Part shown: piece by piece, positions 7,014 through 15,385 of the stretch | Numbering within the stretch: the stretch's first letter is position 1 | Layout of the letters: every line of letters starts with the position of its first letter | Assembly (NCBI GenBank): GCA_017853205.1 | Contig: JAFMKB010000025.1 | Span: forward strand, 1-35,196 | DNA: 35,196 nt | DNA from: Gammaproteobacteria bacterium | GTDB taxonomy: Bacteria > Pseudomonadota > Gammaproteobacteria > Pseudomonadales > Pseudohongiellaceae | Direction of reading: 5' to 3' | Translations under genes and position numbers: made by a program | The notes under the pieces: model-generated | The model's input: the letters and a program-made list of their open reading frames with translations, nothing else | Databases searched by the model: none | What the model was told of the DNA's origin: nothing

Positions 7014-9437
7014 ATGAGAGTTACCGATTCCAAATCCTGCCTTTTTACTGTTTTGCTTTTCGTAGTGACCTGCCTCTTTTCGGCGCTGCCCGGGGGTAAA
7101 TTGCTAGGGCAAGACGGATTGACTGTGGCGCTGCCTCAGATTACACGCATCGAGCAAAGCGAGGCCAATATCACGATAGACGGATTCATCGACGAAGACG
7201 TCTGGAAAGACCTGCCTGTCATCGATGGAATGAAGGTTATTGATCCCGATACGTTAGCCGACACGCCTTATGAAACGCACGTTCGATTCTTTTATACCGA
7301 GCGCGGCATTTATCTGAGTGCGATGAATTTTCAACCGCAAGAAACGCTCATGGCACGTATGACATCGCGCGATGTAAGACTCGAACGCGATGGCTTTGTT
7401 GTCGCGATCGATGCATCGGGAGAAGGGCTCTACGGATTTTACTTGCGTATTAACCTAGGTAACTCGTTAACCGATGCGACCATCCTTCCAGAGCGAACGT
7501 TTAATTTTCAATGGGATGGCCCTTGGCTTGCGCGCACACAGGCCCTTGAGAATGGTTGGAGCGTAGAATACTACATTCCTTGGTCGATGATGCCGCTTCC
7601 TCAGGTTGATGATGTCCGCAAGATAGGTCTCTACTTCGAACGTCAGGTTGGGCATTTGCAAGGCGAGGCTTGGGCTAATCCGCCATTGCCCGGCACGGTT
7701 AATCAATTCCTCTCAGCGTTTGAAAGCTATGAACTGAAAGATATAGAGCCGAGGCGACAGCTCACGTATTACCCCTTTGCATCGGGTATTTATGACGGCG
7801 TGCGCGGCGAATCTACTTATAAGCTAGGTACCGAAATATTTTGGCGACCCACGTCCAATTCTCTGCTCTCGGCAAGTCTGAATCCTGATTTCGGCAATGT
7901 GGAATCCGATGATGTTGTTGTTAATCTGACGGCCTTCGAAGTGTTCTTTCCTGAGCGGCGGGTATTTTTCTTAGAGGGGCAGGATGTTTTTAACACGTCG
8001 CCACGGACCTCTGGGGGCCGCGGCCCTGGAGGTCCAATTTCGCTTCTCAATACGAGGCGTATTGGCGGGGCAGCGATCTATGATGTCCCTAGTGATGTCG
8101 ATGTGGTACCAACCGATTTGAGCCAGCCATCAGAACTACTTGGCGCGGTGAAACTGACTGGTCAAAATGGCAATTGGCGTTACGGTACGCTTCTCGCTTC
8201 CGAAACCGATTCACAAATAGGCGGCACGCTCGATGACGGTACGCAGGTTACATTAAACGCGATTGGACGGGATTTTAGCGTCGCGCGATTACTCTACGAA
8301 GACACAAGTAGTGGCGGGCGCCGCGCCATAGGATGGATGGGTACAAACCTTTCGCATCCAACAATCGACGCGACAGCACATGCCGTCGATATGCATTACT
8401 TTTCAGCAGACAACCGTTTCGTGATTGATACCCAGCTTATGCATAGCGACGTCGACGGCAAAACCGGCAATGGATTTTTGGGTGACGTCGTCTTTAGGCC
8501 AAGAAGAGGGTTGCAGCACACTGTGCGCGCAACCTATATCGATGACTCGCTAGATATCAATGAGTTAGGATTTCTAACGCGCAATGATCAAATGAACCTC
8601 GACTATAGTTTTTTCCAGATTGAGTCAGACGCACCGGGTCTTAGGCAGCGGACAACGAGGTTCTTTGTCACAAATCAGTGGAATACAGAGGGTGAGCCAG
8701 TCAGCCTTGGAATGTTCTTGAATCGTGGTTACAACACCCTCGATAACAACACCTATGATATAAGCCTACGTTATTTTCCCGAGCGTATTGATGATCGACT
8801 CGGTCGCGGCACGGGTGATTTTAAGGTGCAGGGCAGATACGGATTGAACTTAGGTTTCAGAACTAACCCTGCCGATAAGCTAGCTTTCAATTTCGATTTG
8901 AACCTCGATCAAGATGAGCTTGGACCAGCGAGAACAGGAGCATCAAGCGGAATAACCTGGCGTCCTAATGACCGTTTTTCAAGTGATCTAAGGTTAGACT
9001 ATACAGACCGTGAAGCGCTGCTCGTACACAAAGGAAGTGGCGCTTACACTAGCTTTGAGTCTCATCAATGGGCGCCTCGGCTAGAAATGAATTATTTTAT
9101 CAATGCCTGGCAGCAGCTTCGTTTTACCCTTCAATGGACGGCGCTCAAAGCTTTCGAGGATCGATTCTGGCAGGTCGATTCCCAGAATTTAGATTTCTTG
9201 AAACCGGTCGCAAAACCAAACGACGCTTCCGATAGTTTCACCATCAGCAGGTTGACCTTTCAAGCGCGCTATCGGTGGGAGATAGCGCCTCTGTCGGATC
9301 TTTTCGTGGTGTATACACGCGGCAGTAATTTGCCTGCCAATAGCTTCGAAACCTTCCAAGATTTGTTGGTACAGTCTTGGACCGACAGGGTAGTCGACAC
9401 CCTTGCGATTAAGTTAAGGTATCGATTTGGTTCTTAG
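7014..9437 (+). CDS. DUF5916 protein with CBM9-like N-terminal domain
   Basis: Exported 807-aa protein. A hydrophobic signal segment covers about residues 9-32. A CBM9-like sugar-binding-type domain follows at about 50-240 (ITIDGFIDEDVW, later NGWSVEYYIPW). The remainder is a DUF5916 beta-rich region, with the family signature at about 290-325: NPDFGNVESDD, VVNLTAFEVFFPERR and VFFLEG. The C-terminal half is rich in alternating aromatic/polar strands and ends in LRYRFGS, which fits an outer-membrane beta-barrel. Function in this family is not established; carbohydrate or peptide handling at the outer membrane is an inference. The ATG at 7014 is the only sensible start near the signal sequence (the ATG at 7008 runs into a stop). 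Its Shine-Dalgarno is weak. Confidence 0.88.
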   Translation: MRVTDSKSCLFTVLLFVVTCLFSALPGGKLLGQDGLTVALPQITRIEQSEANITIDGFIDEDVWKDLPVIDGMKVIDPDTLADTPYETHVRFFYTERGIYLSAMNFQPQETLMARMTSRDVRLERDGFVVAIDASGEGLYGFYLRINLGNSLTDATILPERTFNFQWDGPWLARTQALENGWSVEYYIPWSMMPLPQVDDVRKIGLYFERQVGHLQGEAWANPPLPGTVNQFLSAFESYELKDIEPRRQLTYYPFASGIYDGVRGESTYKLGTEIFWRPTSNSLLSASLNPDFGNVESDDVVVNLTAFEVFFPERRVFFLEGQDVFNTSPRTSGGRGPGGPISLLNTRRIGGAAIYDVPSDVDVVPTDLSQPSELLGAVKLTGQNGNWRYGTLLASETDSQIGGTLDDGTQVTLNAIGRDFSVARLLYEDTSSGGRRAIGWMGTNLSHPTIDATAHAVDMHYFSADNRFVIDTQLMHSDVDGKTGNGFLGDVVFRPRRGLQHTVRATYIDDSLDINELGFLTRNDQMNLDYSFFQIESDAPGLRQRTTRFFVTNQWNTEGEPVSLGMFLNRGYNTLDNNTYDISLRYFPERIDDRLGRGTGDFKVQGRYGLNLGFRTNPADKLAFNFDLNLDQDELGPARTGASSGITWRPNDRFSSDLRLDYTDREALLVHKGSGAYTSFESHQWAPRLEMNYFINAWQQLRFTLQWTALKAFEDRFWQVDSQNLDFLKPVAKPNDASDSFTISRLTFQARYRWEIAPLSDLFVVYTRGSNLPANSFETFQDLLVQSWTDRVVDTLAIKLRYRFGS

Positions 9438-9473
9438 TGGCCAATTATCCCAAACTAGAAAAGAGAGTTACCA

Positions 9474-10502
9474 ATGATGAATAGGCGTCGGCGAGCAGCG
9501 CAAGTTTTCGGAGTATTAGCTATGAGCCTCATTACTTCATCGGGGGCATTCGCTCAGAAGATCGTCGTCGCCCATCGTGGCGCGAGCGGCTATCTTCCCG
9601 AGCATACGCTCGAGGCTAAGGCGATGGCTTATGCCATGGGTGCTGATTACATTGAGCAAGATGTAGTCATGACTAAAGACGATCAACTCATTGTCATCCA
9701 CGATATCACGCTGGATCGAACCACCGACGTTGCCGAAGAATTTCCAGGGCGAGCGCGTGCAGACGGGAAGCACTATGTAATCGATTTTACGCTTGCCGAG
9801 ATTCGTCAACTTGCCGCGAGCGAGGGCGCGCGAATAGTTAACGGACAGCGCGTACAGGGTTATGCAGCGCGTTTTCCTATGCGAACATCCTCGTTTCGCA
9901 TTTCCACGCTAGCCGAAGAATTAGAATTGATTCAAGGAATGAATAAGTCTACCGGCCGCGACATTGGTATCTATCCCGAAATCAAATCGCCTGAATTCCA
10001 TTTGGCCGAAGGCAAAGACCTAGGTCGTGCAGTGGTTGCTGAGCTCAAGGCCTATGGCTATGCAAGCAAGGAGCAAAAAGTTTTTTTGCAAACCTTTAGT
10101 TGGGAAGAGGTTAAACGCCTACGTGACGAAATTCTGCCTGAAGCCGGTATCGACCTAAAGCTGGTAATGCTCGTCGGCGACGACGAAGAGTATCAGTGGA
10201 TGTTTAACGAGAGCGGTATGCAGGAAGTAGGGCGTTACGCCGACGGATTCGGTCCGGATAAAAGTCTTCTTATTGCGCCGGATTCTACACCTGGCAATCT
10301 TAAAATAAGCAACCTAGTTGAGCTTGCACATTCTAACGGCATGCAGGTGCATCCATATACCTTTAGAGCCGACGCAGGTCAGGTGGCTAAGTGGGCAGGC
10401 AGCTTCGAGGAAATGCTTGAGGCGTTTTTCTTCGAGGCAGGAATCGATGGTGCGTTTACCGATTTCCCCGATCGCGCGGTGGAGTTTCTGCGCCAGCGCT
10501 AG
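9474..10502 (+). CDS. glpQ: Glycerophosphodiester phosphodiesterase, exported
   Basis: Periplasmic GDPD-family enzyme that hydrolyses glycerophosphodiesters (deacylated phospholipids) to glycerol-3-phosphate and an alcohol. The 342-aa product has a basic N-terminus (NRRRRAA) and a signal peptide ending SGAFAQ. The TIM-barrel catalytic set is present: H34-R35 in AHRGASGY, E43 in PEHT, E61 and D63 in YIEQDVV, and H76 in VIHDITLDRTTDV. This, and the later YPEIKSPEFH and LQTFSW motifs, match GlpQ rather than the cytoplasmic UgpQ type. AGAGAG lies about 9 bases upstream of ATG 9474; ATG 9477 is an equal alternative. It follows the DUF5916 gene by 36 bases and may share its transcript. No glpT is in the window. 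It converges with the TonB-dependent receptor gene, whose stop is 15 bases away. Confidence 0.92.
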   Translation: MMNRRRRAAQVFGVLAMSLITSSGAFAQKIVVAHRGASGYLPEHTLEAKAMAYAMGADYIEQDVVMTKDDQLIVIHDITLDRTTDVAEEFPGRARADGKHYVIDFTLAEIRQLAASEGARIVNGQRVQGYAARFPMRTSSFRISTLAEELELIQGMNKSTGRDIGIYPEIKSPEFHLAEGKDLGRAVVAELKAYGYASKEQKVFLQTFSWEEVKRLRDEILPEAGIDLKLVMLVGDDEEYQWMFNESGMQEVGRYADGFGPDKSLLIAPDSTPGNLKISNLVELAHSNGMQVHPYTFRADAGQVAKWAGSFEEMLEAFFFEAGIDGAFTDFPDRAVEFLRQR

Positions 10503-10517
10503 GCGTGCGACGAAGAC

Positions 10518-13031
10518 CTAGAATCTAATCCTGAGTCCGACAAACGCAGCACGCGGCTGACCGGCACCCAAAAACCTTGGGATTGTCATGTCAGTTATTA
10601 GCGGCACGTCGACCTCGCCCGGTTCCTCTCCAAGCAAACCAAAGGTCTCGTAGTCTCGGTCCAAGAGATTATCGACTCGTGCATAAATTTCGAAGGTGTC
10701 GCTGTACTGGTAGCGAGTGCGGAGATTCACTATGGCATAGCTGGCAGTGGGCGCGAGCTGGTTAGACTCGTCTCCTCGCAATACTTGACCGCTATTAGCT
10801 AGCAGGTCTATCCCCAGCTGCCAACTAGCGGTAAGAGCGTAGTCGGCGACAAGTTTAAATTGCTGTTCTGGAATGCCAGGTATGCTATCTCCCTTGGAAA
10901 TTGCGATCTCTCCTTCGTCATCGGCGAAGTCGTGATTAGGACTCAGTGCGTTAAAGTCGGTTTCGAACGTTGCTTGAATATGACTGTAGGCGAGCATCCA
11001 GTTCAGCGCTCCCTTGTTGCCTAAAATTTTCCCTTCGAAGCCGCGGCGCCGAGTTTTTTCGACATTGGCAAAGAGTCCGGTTGAACGCCCGGTGGTCTGG
11101 AAAAGGATGTCATCGCGGTTTGTCGTGTTAAACAAACCGACCTCGTATCGTATAGAGCCAAGAGCCGTTAGGGGCAGTGAAAGCGAGCCGCGCGCGCCGA
11201 GTTCGATATTTTTAGCGACGACTTGCTCCAGCGGTGGATCGGCGAGGAAGGCGTTCGGCAGGCGGCATTCGAAGTCGATGTCGTCGGGGTCGTCACCACG
11301 CTCGAGAGCGAAGCGCTGGGCAACCTCGAAAACACCCTCATTGCAGGCAAGCTCTATAGGTGTCGGCGCGCGCGAAGATTCGCTGTAAGACGCATAAAGC
11401 GTTGTATCTGAAGTTGCCTGCCAAGTTAAGCCTGCCGCTGGATTGACCCGCAGGAACCGATGCTCGCCGTTTAGCTCAGGACGCTCGCCGCTGCGGTCCT
11501 GTAAGCGGACATCGGTGTCATTGGCACGAGCAGATAAGGTGAGTGCAAGCGTGTCTGAAAGCTGAGTCGTGTTAGTCACATAGAGGCTTGTTGAGCGCGT
11601 CGCGGTCTCTACCGAGGTCGCTTCCGCATCGACGAACGTGCCCGTACCGAGCCCAGTAGTTACCCTTGTAAGGGGGTCTAGCTCAGACAGCTCAAGCACT
11701 GAGTCGAAGTTTGATAAGCCACGGTAGTAAGCTGCGCCAACGATGAGTTGATTTTCGAATCCCGCGAGTGCCGCGGTGTTGCGCCATTGCAGGTCGATGC
11801 CGCGGCTGCGTTGTGTACGTTGGCTTATATTGTTGATTGCCTCGTCGCTGAGCCTTCGAGTACCAGAGAGGTCGTCGGTGAAATCTTCGAGATTAAACTC
11901 GTCATCAGAACCTAGGCTGTTGAGATAATCCTCGAGGGCATCGATGCTGGCAAACTGATCATCGCAGAGATCGTCATCATCGAGTCCGAGTTCGTCCAGT
12001 TCGTCATCTTCGAGCGCCTCTATAAGCGCAGGGATGCCGCCGAAGCTGCATACGCCGAATTCGGAGCCGTCGCCGTTAAACGCATCGGTGGTGTTGCGGC
12101 GGTTGAAGAGATTGCCGCTGAGGGTTTGCTCAGCCGTGAGCTCAAAGGTGAAGTCTACGGCGGCCATGAGTAGATCGTTCTCGGTTATATCGGGTGCGGT
12201 AAACACGGCAGCACGATCCAGAGCAAGAAGTTCGACGGGCGCGGCGCCGTTGCCACGCAGGTTAGAGTCACCCCGCTGCAATTCTGCATTGATCGATCCG
12301 CGCTCACCGCGCCAACCGACGCTCGCATATGCGTTAAGTGCTTCGGATGCGGACTGATCGCGCCAGCCGTCTTCGTCAAACGACTCAATGTTGAGGTAAT
12401 AAGCAAACCCTTCGGTGCCGTGGTAATTATTGCCGCCGGTTTCGAGAAATGCGGTCGTGCGGCCGAAAGAGCCTGTGCGCACGCCAAGCTGAGAGCCTTC
12501 GAAATCGAAGCCATTCTTCATGCGGATTCCCAGCGACCCGCCGAGGCTGTTGAGGCCAAAGAGGGGATTCGTGCCGCCGATTAGCGTGACGCCCGCGATA
12601 GCCGACTGGGGCATAAGATCCCAGTTGACCGAATCACCGAGCGGTTCGTTAATGCGCGCGCCGTTCTGATAGACGCTCAGGCCCTGTGCTAGTCCTAATA
12701 GTGGCGAGGCGGTGAAGCCGCGATACTGAAGGTCTGGCTGCAGCGGATTATTCTGCGCGTCGTTAAGCGACACGCTGCCGAAACCGCGGCGAAGGAAGTC
12801 CGCAAGGCTGGCGTTGTCACCCTGCTGTATCGCGGCCGCATCTGCGGTTTGCACAGGGTAGGGGAGTTTGTTTCGATCGATGCTAGCGCCGCCTGGTACA
12901 ACGCCAATCACGATGATTTCCTCGACGCCCTGCTCGGCTGCTGCAGCTTGTCCAAATGCATTGCCGGCCAGCAAAAGAGGCGCACCGAGCGCTGCAGTGA
13001 TCAGCTGAAGCAGGGTTCTAGGCGGTTTCAT
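10518..13031 (-). CDS. TonB-dependent outer-membrane receptor
   Basis: Outer-membrane active-transport receptor of 837 aa. Signal peptide at about 1-28. A TonB-box-like EEIIVIG segment precedes the plug at about 50-170 (LADFLRRGFGSVSLND, LQYRGFTASP, and INEPLGDSVNWDLMP before GGTNPLFGLNSLGG). The barrel follows, ending in the terminal aromatic strand FVGLRIRF. A strongly acidic insertion at about residues 336-389 (DNA 11865-12026), between C328 and just past C356, is rich in Asp/Glu and lies in what should be an extracellular loop. A second acidic patch with cysteine (GDDPDDIDFEC) appears further on. The ligand is not identifiable: no siderophore, B12 or sugar genes are adjacent. Transcription is divergent from the SDR gene. 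Confidence 0.92.
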   Translation of the reverse strand: MKPPRTLLQLITAALGAPLLLAGNAFGQAAAAEQGVEEIIVIGVVPGGASIDRNKLPYPVQTADAAAIQQGDNASLADFLRRGFGSVSLNDAQNNPLQPDLQYRGFTASPLLGLAQGLSVYQNGARINEPLGDSVNWDLMPQSAIAGVTLIGGTNPLFGLNSLGGSLGIRMKNGFDFEGSQLGVRTGSFGRTTAFLETGGNNYHGTEGFAYYLNIESFDEDGWRDQSASEALNAYASVGWRGERGSINAELQRGDSNLRGNGAAPVELLALDRAAVFTAPDITENDLLMAAVDFTFELTAEQTLSGNLFNRRNTTDAFNGDGSEFGVCSFGGIPALIEALEDDELDELGLDDDDLCDDQFASIDALEDYLNSLGSDDEFNLEDFTDDLSGTRRLSDEAINNISQRTQRSRGIDLQWRNTAALAGFENQLIVGAAYYRGLSNFDSVLELSELDPLTRVTTGLGTGTFVDAEATSVETATRSTSLYVTNTTQLSDTLALTLSARANDTDVRLQDRSGERPELNGEHRFLRVNPAAGLTWQATSDTTLYASYSESSRAPTPIELACNEGVFEVAQRFALERGDDPDDIDFECRLPNAFLADPPLEQVVAKNIELGARGSLSLPLTALGSIRYEVGLFNTTNRDDILFQTTGRSTGLFANVEKTRRRGFEGKILGNKGALNWMLAYSHIQATFETDFNALSPNHDFADDEGEIAISKGDSIPGIPEQQFKLVADYALTASWQLGIDLLANSGQVLRGDESNQLAPTASYAIVNLRTRYQYSDTFEIYARVDNLLDRDYETFGLLGEEPGEVDVPLITDMTIPRFLGAGQPRAAFVGLRIRF

Positions 13032-13094
13032 GATTATTTTAATCTTACTCGTTTAAAGAGACTGTTCCAGCCACAGTTCTCGCTCTGGCTAGGG

Positions 13095-13136
13095 TATAAT
13101 CGAAAGAGTATAACAGCTGAGGCCGTGCTTTATAAT
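13095..13136 (+). promoter_or_regulatory. Two TATAAT-type -10 candidates upstream of the SDR gene
   Basis: TATAATCG occurs twice, at 13095-13102 and 13131-13138, exactly 36 bases apart. Each contains a perfect -10 hexamer on the + strand. Neither has a good TTGACA-like -35 at 16-18 bases, so activator dependence or only one being functional is possible. They lie in the 163-base divergent gap between the TonB receptor and the SDR gene and would serve the SDR gene, whose ATG is 59 bases after the second one. Confidence 0.35.
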
Positions 13137-13194
13137 CGCGCGCCCGCCATGCGCTGATTTAGTTCAGCTCTTGCCCCTTCGTTCGGAGTTCGTC

Positions 13195-13896
13195 ATGTCA
13201 ACGTCCACCTATTTTATTACCGGTTGTAACCGCGGCCTCGGCCTTGAATTTGTGCATCAGCTACTAGCGCGCAAACAGCGCGTGATTGCGACCTGTCGCG
13301 ATATCGCCACGTCGACTGACCTTACAGCACTCACGCTCAAGCACAGTGGACAACTTTCGCTCGTTGAGATGGACGTCTCTGACGAGGCGTCAATGCGCGA
13401 AGCGGTAGCCCTGCTAAATGGCGAAGCAATTGATGTTTTTATCAATAATGCAGGAATCTACGGGCCGCGGGACGCCAATTTTGGCAACGTTGACGGCCGG
13501 GCAATGGCGGAGGTCCTCTACACCAATGCAGTTGCCCCGATGCTGCTGACACAACTGCTTATCGATAATGTGCGTAAGGGTAGTGGCAAGAAGCTTGTCT
13601 ATATTAGCTCGAAGATGGGCTCGATCGCAGATAATGGTCGCGGCGGATCTTATATTTATCGCAGCTCCAAGACGGCACTTAACTCGGTAGTAAAAAGCCT
13701 CGCATTGGACGTTGCGCCCGAGGGTATAGCGGCCGCGACGCTGCACCCAGGGTGGGTGCGTACTGATATGGGCGGACCTAATGGACTTATCGACGCGCCC
13801 GAGAGCGTAAGCGGTATGTTAAACGTGATCGATGGCCTGAGCGTTGCTAACACGGGTCAATTTTACAACTATGATGGCTCGACCATCGCCTGGTAG
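13195..13896 (+). CDS. SDR-family oxidoreductase (CsgA/C-factor-like)
   Basis: Short-chain dehydrogenase of 233 aa, cytoplasmic and NAD(P)-dependent. The Rossmann glycine motif is TGCNRGLG (residues 9-16), the NNAG motif is at 84-87, and the active site has S138/S139 with Y155 and K159 in the YxxxK arrangement. The short length and overall layout resemble the C-factor/YciK-like 'classical' SDRs without an identified substrate. The start at ATG 13195 is favoured by GGAG six bases upstream; an in-frame TTG at 13171 would add eight residues without a ribosome site. The GC-rich stretch after the stop (13898-13935) ends in CTTTTTC and may hold a weak terminator. Confidence 0.9.
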   Translation: MSTSTYFITGCNRGLGLEFVHQLLARKQRVIATCRDIATSTDLTALTLKHSGQLSLVEMDVSDEASMREAVALLNGEAIDVFINNAGIYGPRDANFGNVDGRAMAEVLYTNAVAPMLLTQLLIDNVRKGSGKKLVYISSKMGSIADNGRGGSYIYRSSKTALNSVVKSLALDVAPEGIAAATLHPGWVRTDMGGPNGLIDAPESVSGMLNVIDGLSVANTGQFYNYDGSTIAW

Positions 13897-13958
13897 GCGT
13901 AGGTCTCGGTCGGCCGGCAGACGCACCGCTTTTTCATCTATCCAAATTGAGACACAGA

Positions 13959-14579
13959 ATGAAACGATTCCTCCCAGTATTTCTCAGCGCTGCGCTGTTC
14001 CTAAACTCCGCGCCGGCGTTCGGTCACGGTGGCGTTGCGTTTGAAGACGACGTTTGTCTCATAAGTATCAATTTCCTCCAGGCGCACTTCACGGTGTTCC
14101 AGCCCGAGCAGAGTGAGGCCGAAGAGCACTGCGAAGATATTCCCGAGGTGGCGCGCTCTGTGTTCGTCATGGAGTATCTGCACGATCTGCTACCCGAGAT
14201 GCTTATTGATCTGCGGATTATTAAAGACGTCGACAAGCTCGGTCGTTTCGCTTCGTGGTCTGACATCGAGGCGATTGAAGACCTCGACGCGCTGACGGTC
14301 TTCTATGAGGAACCGAGGATAGAAGACGGCGGTTATTACAGCACCGAGTACACCTTCGATGAAAAGGGCGCCTATATCGGTGTCGTTACCGCCCGTCACC
14401 CGATCGAGAATCGCGACTACAACGCGGTCTTTTACTTTCAAGTCGGCGGCGCTGACTACGGCACGCTCCCTCTGTTCGCGTTGCTGCTGATAGGGCTTCA
14501 TGGCCTGTATTGGCTAACTAGTGGCGGTCCTGAACGGCGACGTCAACGCAAGCTCGAAGCTGCTGCGCTGAGGGGTTAA
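13959..14579 (+). CDS. Unrecognised exported protein with C-terminal membrane anchor
   Basis: A 206-aa protein with no family that I can name. Residues 1-22 are a signal peptide (cleavage near AFG), followed by a short HGG motif at the mature N-terminus that might bind metal. The middle domain is acidic and contains two cysteines (DDVCLI and EEHCED) that could form a disulfide in the periplasm. A single hydrophobic helix at about 168-187 (LFALLLIGLHGLYWL) is followed by a basic tail (PERRRQRK), so the protein is expected to face the periplasm with a cytoplasmic C-terminus. ATG 13959 is preferred over the in-frame TTG at 13947 because it begins the signal peptide with MKRF. It may follow the SDR gene on one transcript (62-base gap). 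Confidence 0.75.
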   Translation: MKRFLPVFLSAALFLNSAPAFGHGGVAFEDDVCLISINFLQAHFTVFQPEQSEAEEHCEDIPEVARSVFVMEYLHDLLPEMLIDLRIIKDVDKLGRFASWSDIEAIEDLDALTVFYEEPRIEDGGYYSTEYTFDEKGAYIGVVTARHPIENRDYNAVFYFQVGGADYGTLPLFALLLIGLHGLYWLTSGGPERRRQRKLEAAALRG

Positions 14580-14803
14580 CATCGCCAACGAGCACTTGAG
14601 TAGGTGTGCCGTCTGCCGATAATCATTAAAAAGCTGCGAAATAAAACGCTAAAAAAACCAATAAGAATAAAGAGTGGCGTGTGGGCTTGACTCGATGGGT
14701 TTAAACTCGAAGAGTAGTAGAGCGAAGAAAGAATTAACAGAAGTCTCAGTCAGTAAAGAAACGAGCGTGATCGGTCAATGTCCCTGGAGGCGAGTGATTC
14801 GGT

Positions 14804-15355
14804 GTGAATGCGAAGATTCTCCGATTGAACAAAGCAGGTATTCCGGTGAGTTGGCTCACACGGGAAGAGACCGCAACACTGCTTGTGAAAGACCAAGTCA
14901 TCTGGTCGCTTGGCGATACCGTGTTCGAGATGCGAGGCGGGCTCAATCGCAGCGGGATCCGGTCGGTGCTGAAGCTGCCGAGCATCGTCGCTTGCGATGG
15001 CAAGGTGCACGATGTGTTCGCTGACCCTCCTCTAGAAAATAAATTTCTGTTTCGCCGCGACTGCAATTTGTGTCTCTACTGCGGCAAGACATTTGGTTAC
15101 CACGAACTCTCCCGCGACCATGTCCATCCGCTGTCCAAAGGCGGTCTGGATATTTGGACGAACGTTGTGACCTCCTGCAGGCGCTGCAATAATAGGAAAG
15201 CCGATAGACTCCCCGAACAGGCTGGGATGGAACTATTGGCCGTGCCTTTCGTGCCCAATCAATACGAATTTCTGTATTTGTCGAACCACAACGTGCTCGC
15301 TGATCAAATGGAGTTTCTAAGCTCCCGCTTCTCTAGCGCGCTGCATCTGAGCTAA
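14804..15355 (+). CDS. HNH endonuclease-family protein
   Basis: A 183-aa HNH nuclease. The core is a beta-beta-alpha metal site with two zinc knuckles: C90-x2-C93 (CLYCG) and C125-x2-C128 (SCRRCNNRKADR). The catalytic histidine is H106 in RDHVHPLSKGG, and N120 and N129 complete an H-N-N variant. The start at GTG 14804 is the only one possible, because an in-frame stop lies just upstream; GGAGG is at 14786-14790, a rather long 13-base spacing. Proteins of this small family are widespread, stand-alone chromosomal genes, and there is no sign here of an intron, intein, phage or restriction partner. The 224 bases upstream are A-rich and contain a TTGACT at 14687, but no clear matching -10. Confidence 0.88.
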   Translation: MNAKILRLNKAGIPVSWLTREETATLLVKDQVIWSLGDTVFEMRGGLNRSGIRSVLKLPSIVACDGKVHDVFADPPLENKFLFRRDCNLCLYCGKTFGYHELSRDHVHPLSKGGLDIWTNVVTSCRRCNNRKADRLPEQAGMELLAVPFVPNQYEFLYLSNHNVLADQMEFLSSRFSSALHLS

Positions 15356-15385
15356 CGCGGCTGCGGGCCCTTGTAGGGCTGCGGT

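Noticed and set aside
14687-14720. TTGACT as a -35 for the HNH gene
   Set aside because: No acceptable -10 is found 16-19 bases downstream.
14674-15024. Long open frames overlapping the HNH gene on both strands (14674-15024 +, 14746-15066 -)
   Set aside because: They lack family similarity and ribosome sites, and conflict with the clear HNH motifs in the frame starting at 14804.
14804-15355. HNH gene as a sign of a mobile element, intron or defence island
   Set aside because: No transposase, integrase, restriction, CRISPR or phage gene is near, and no flanking repeats were seen.
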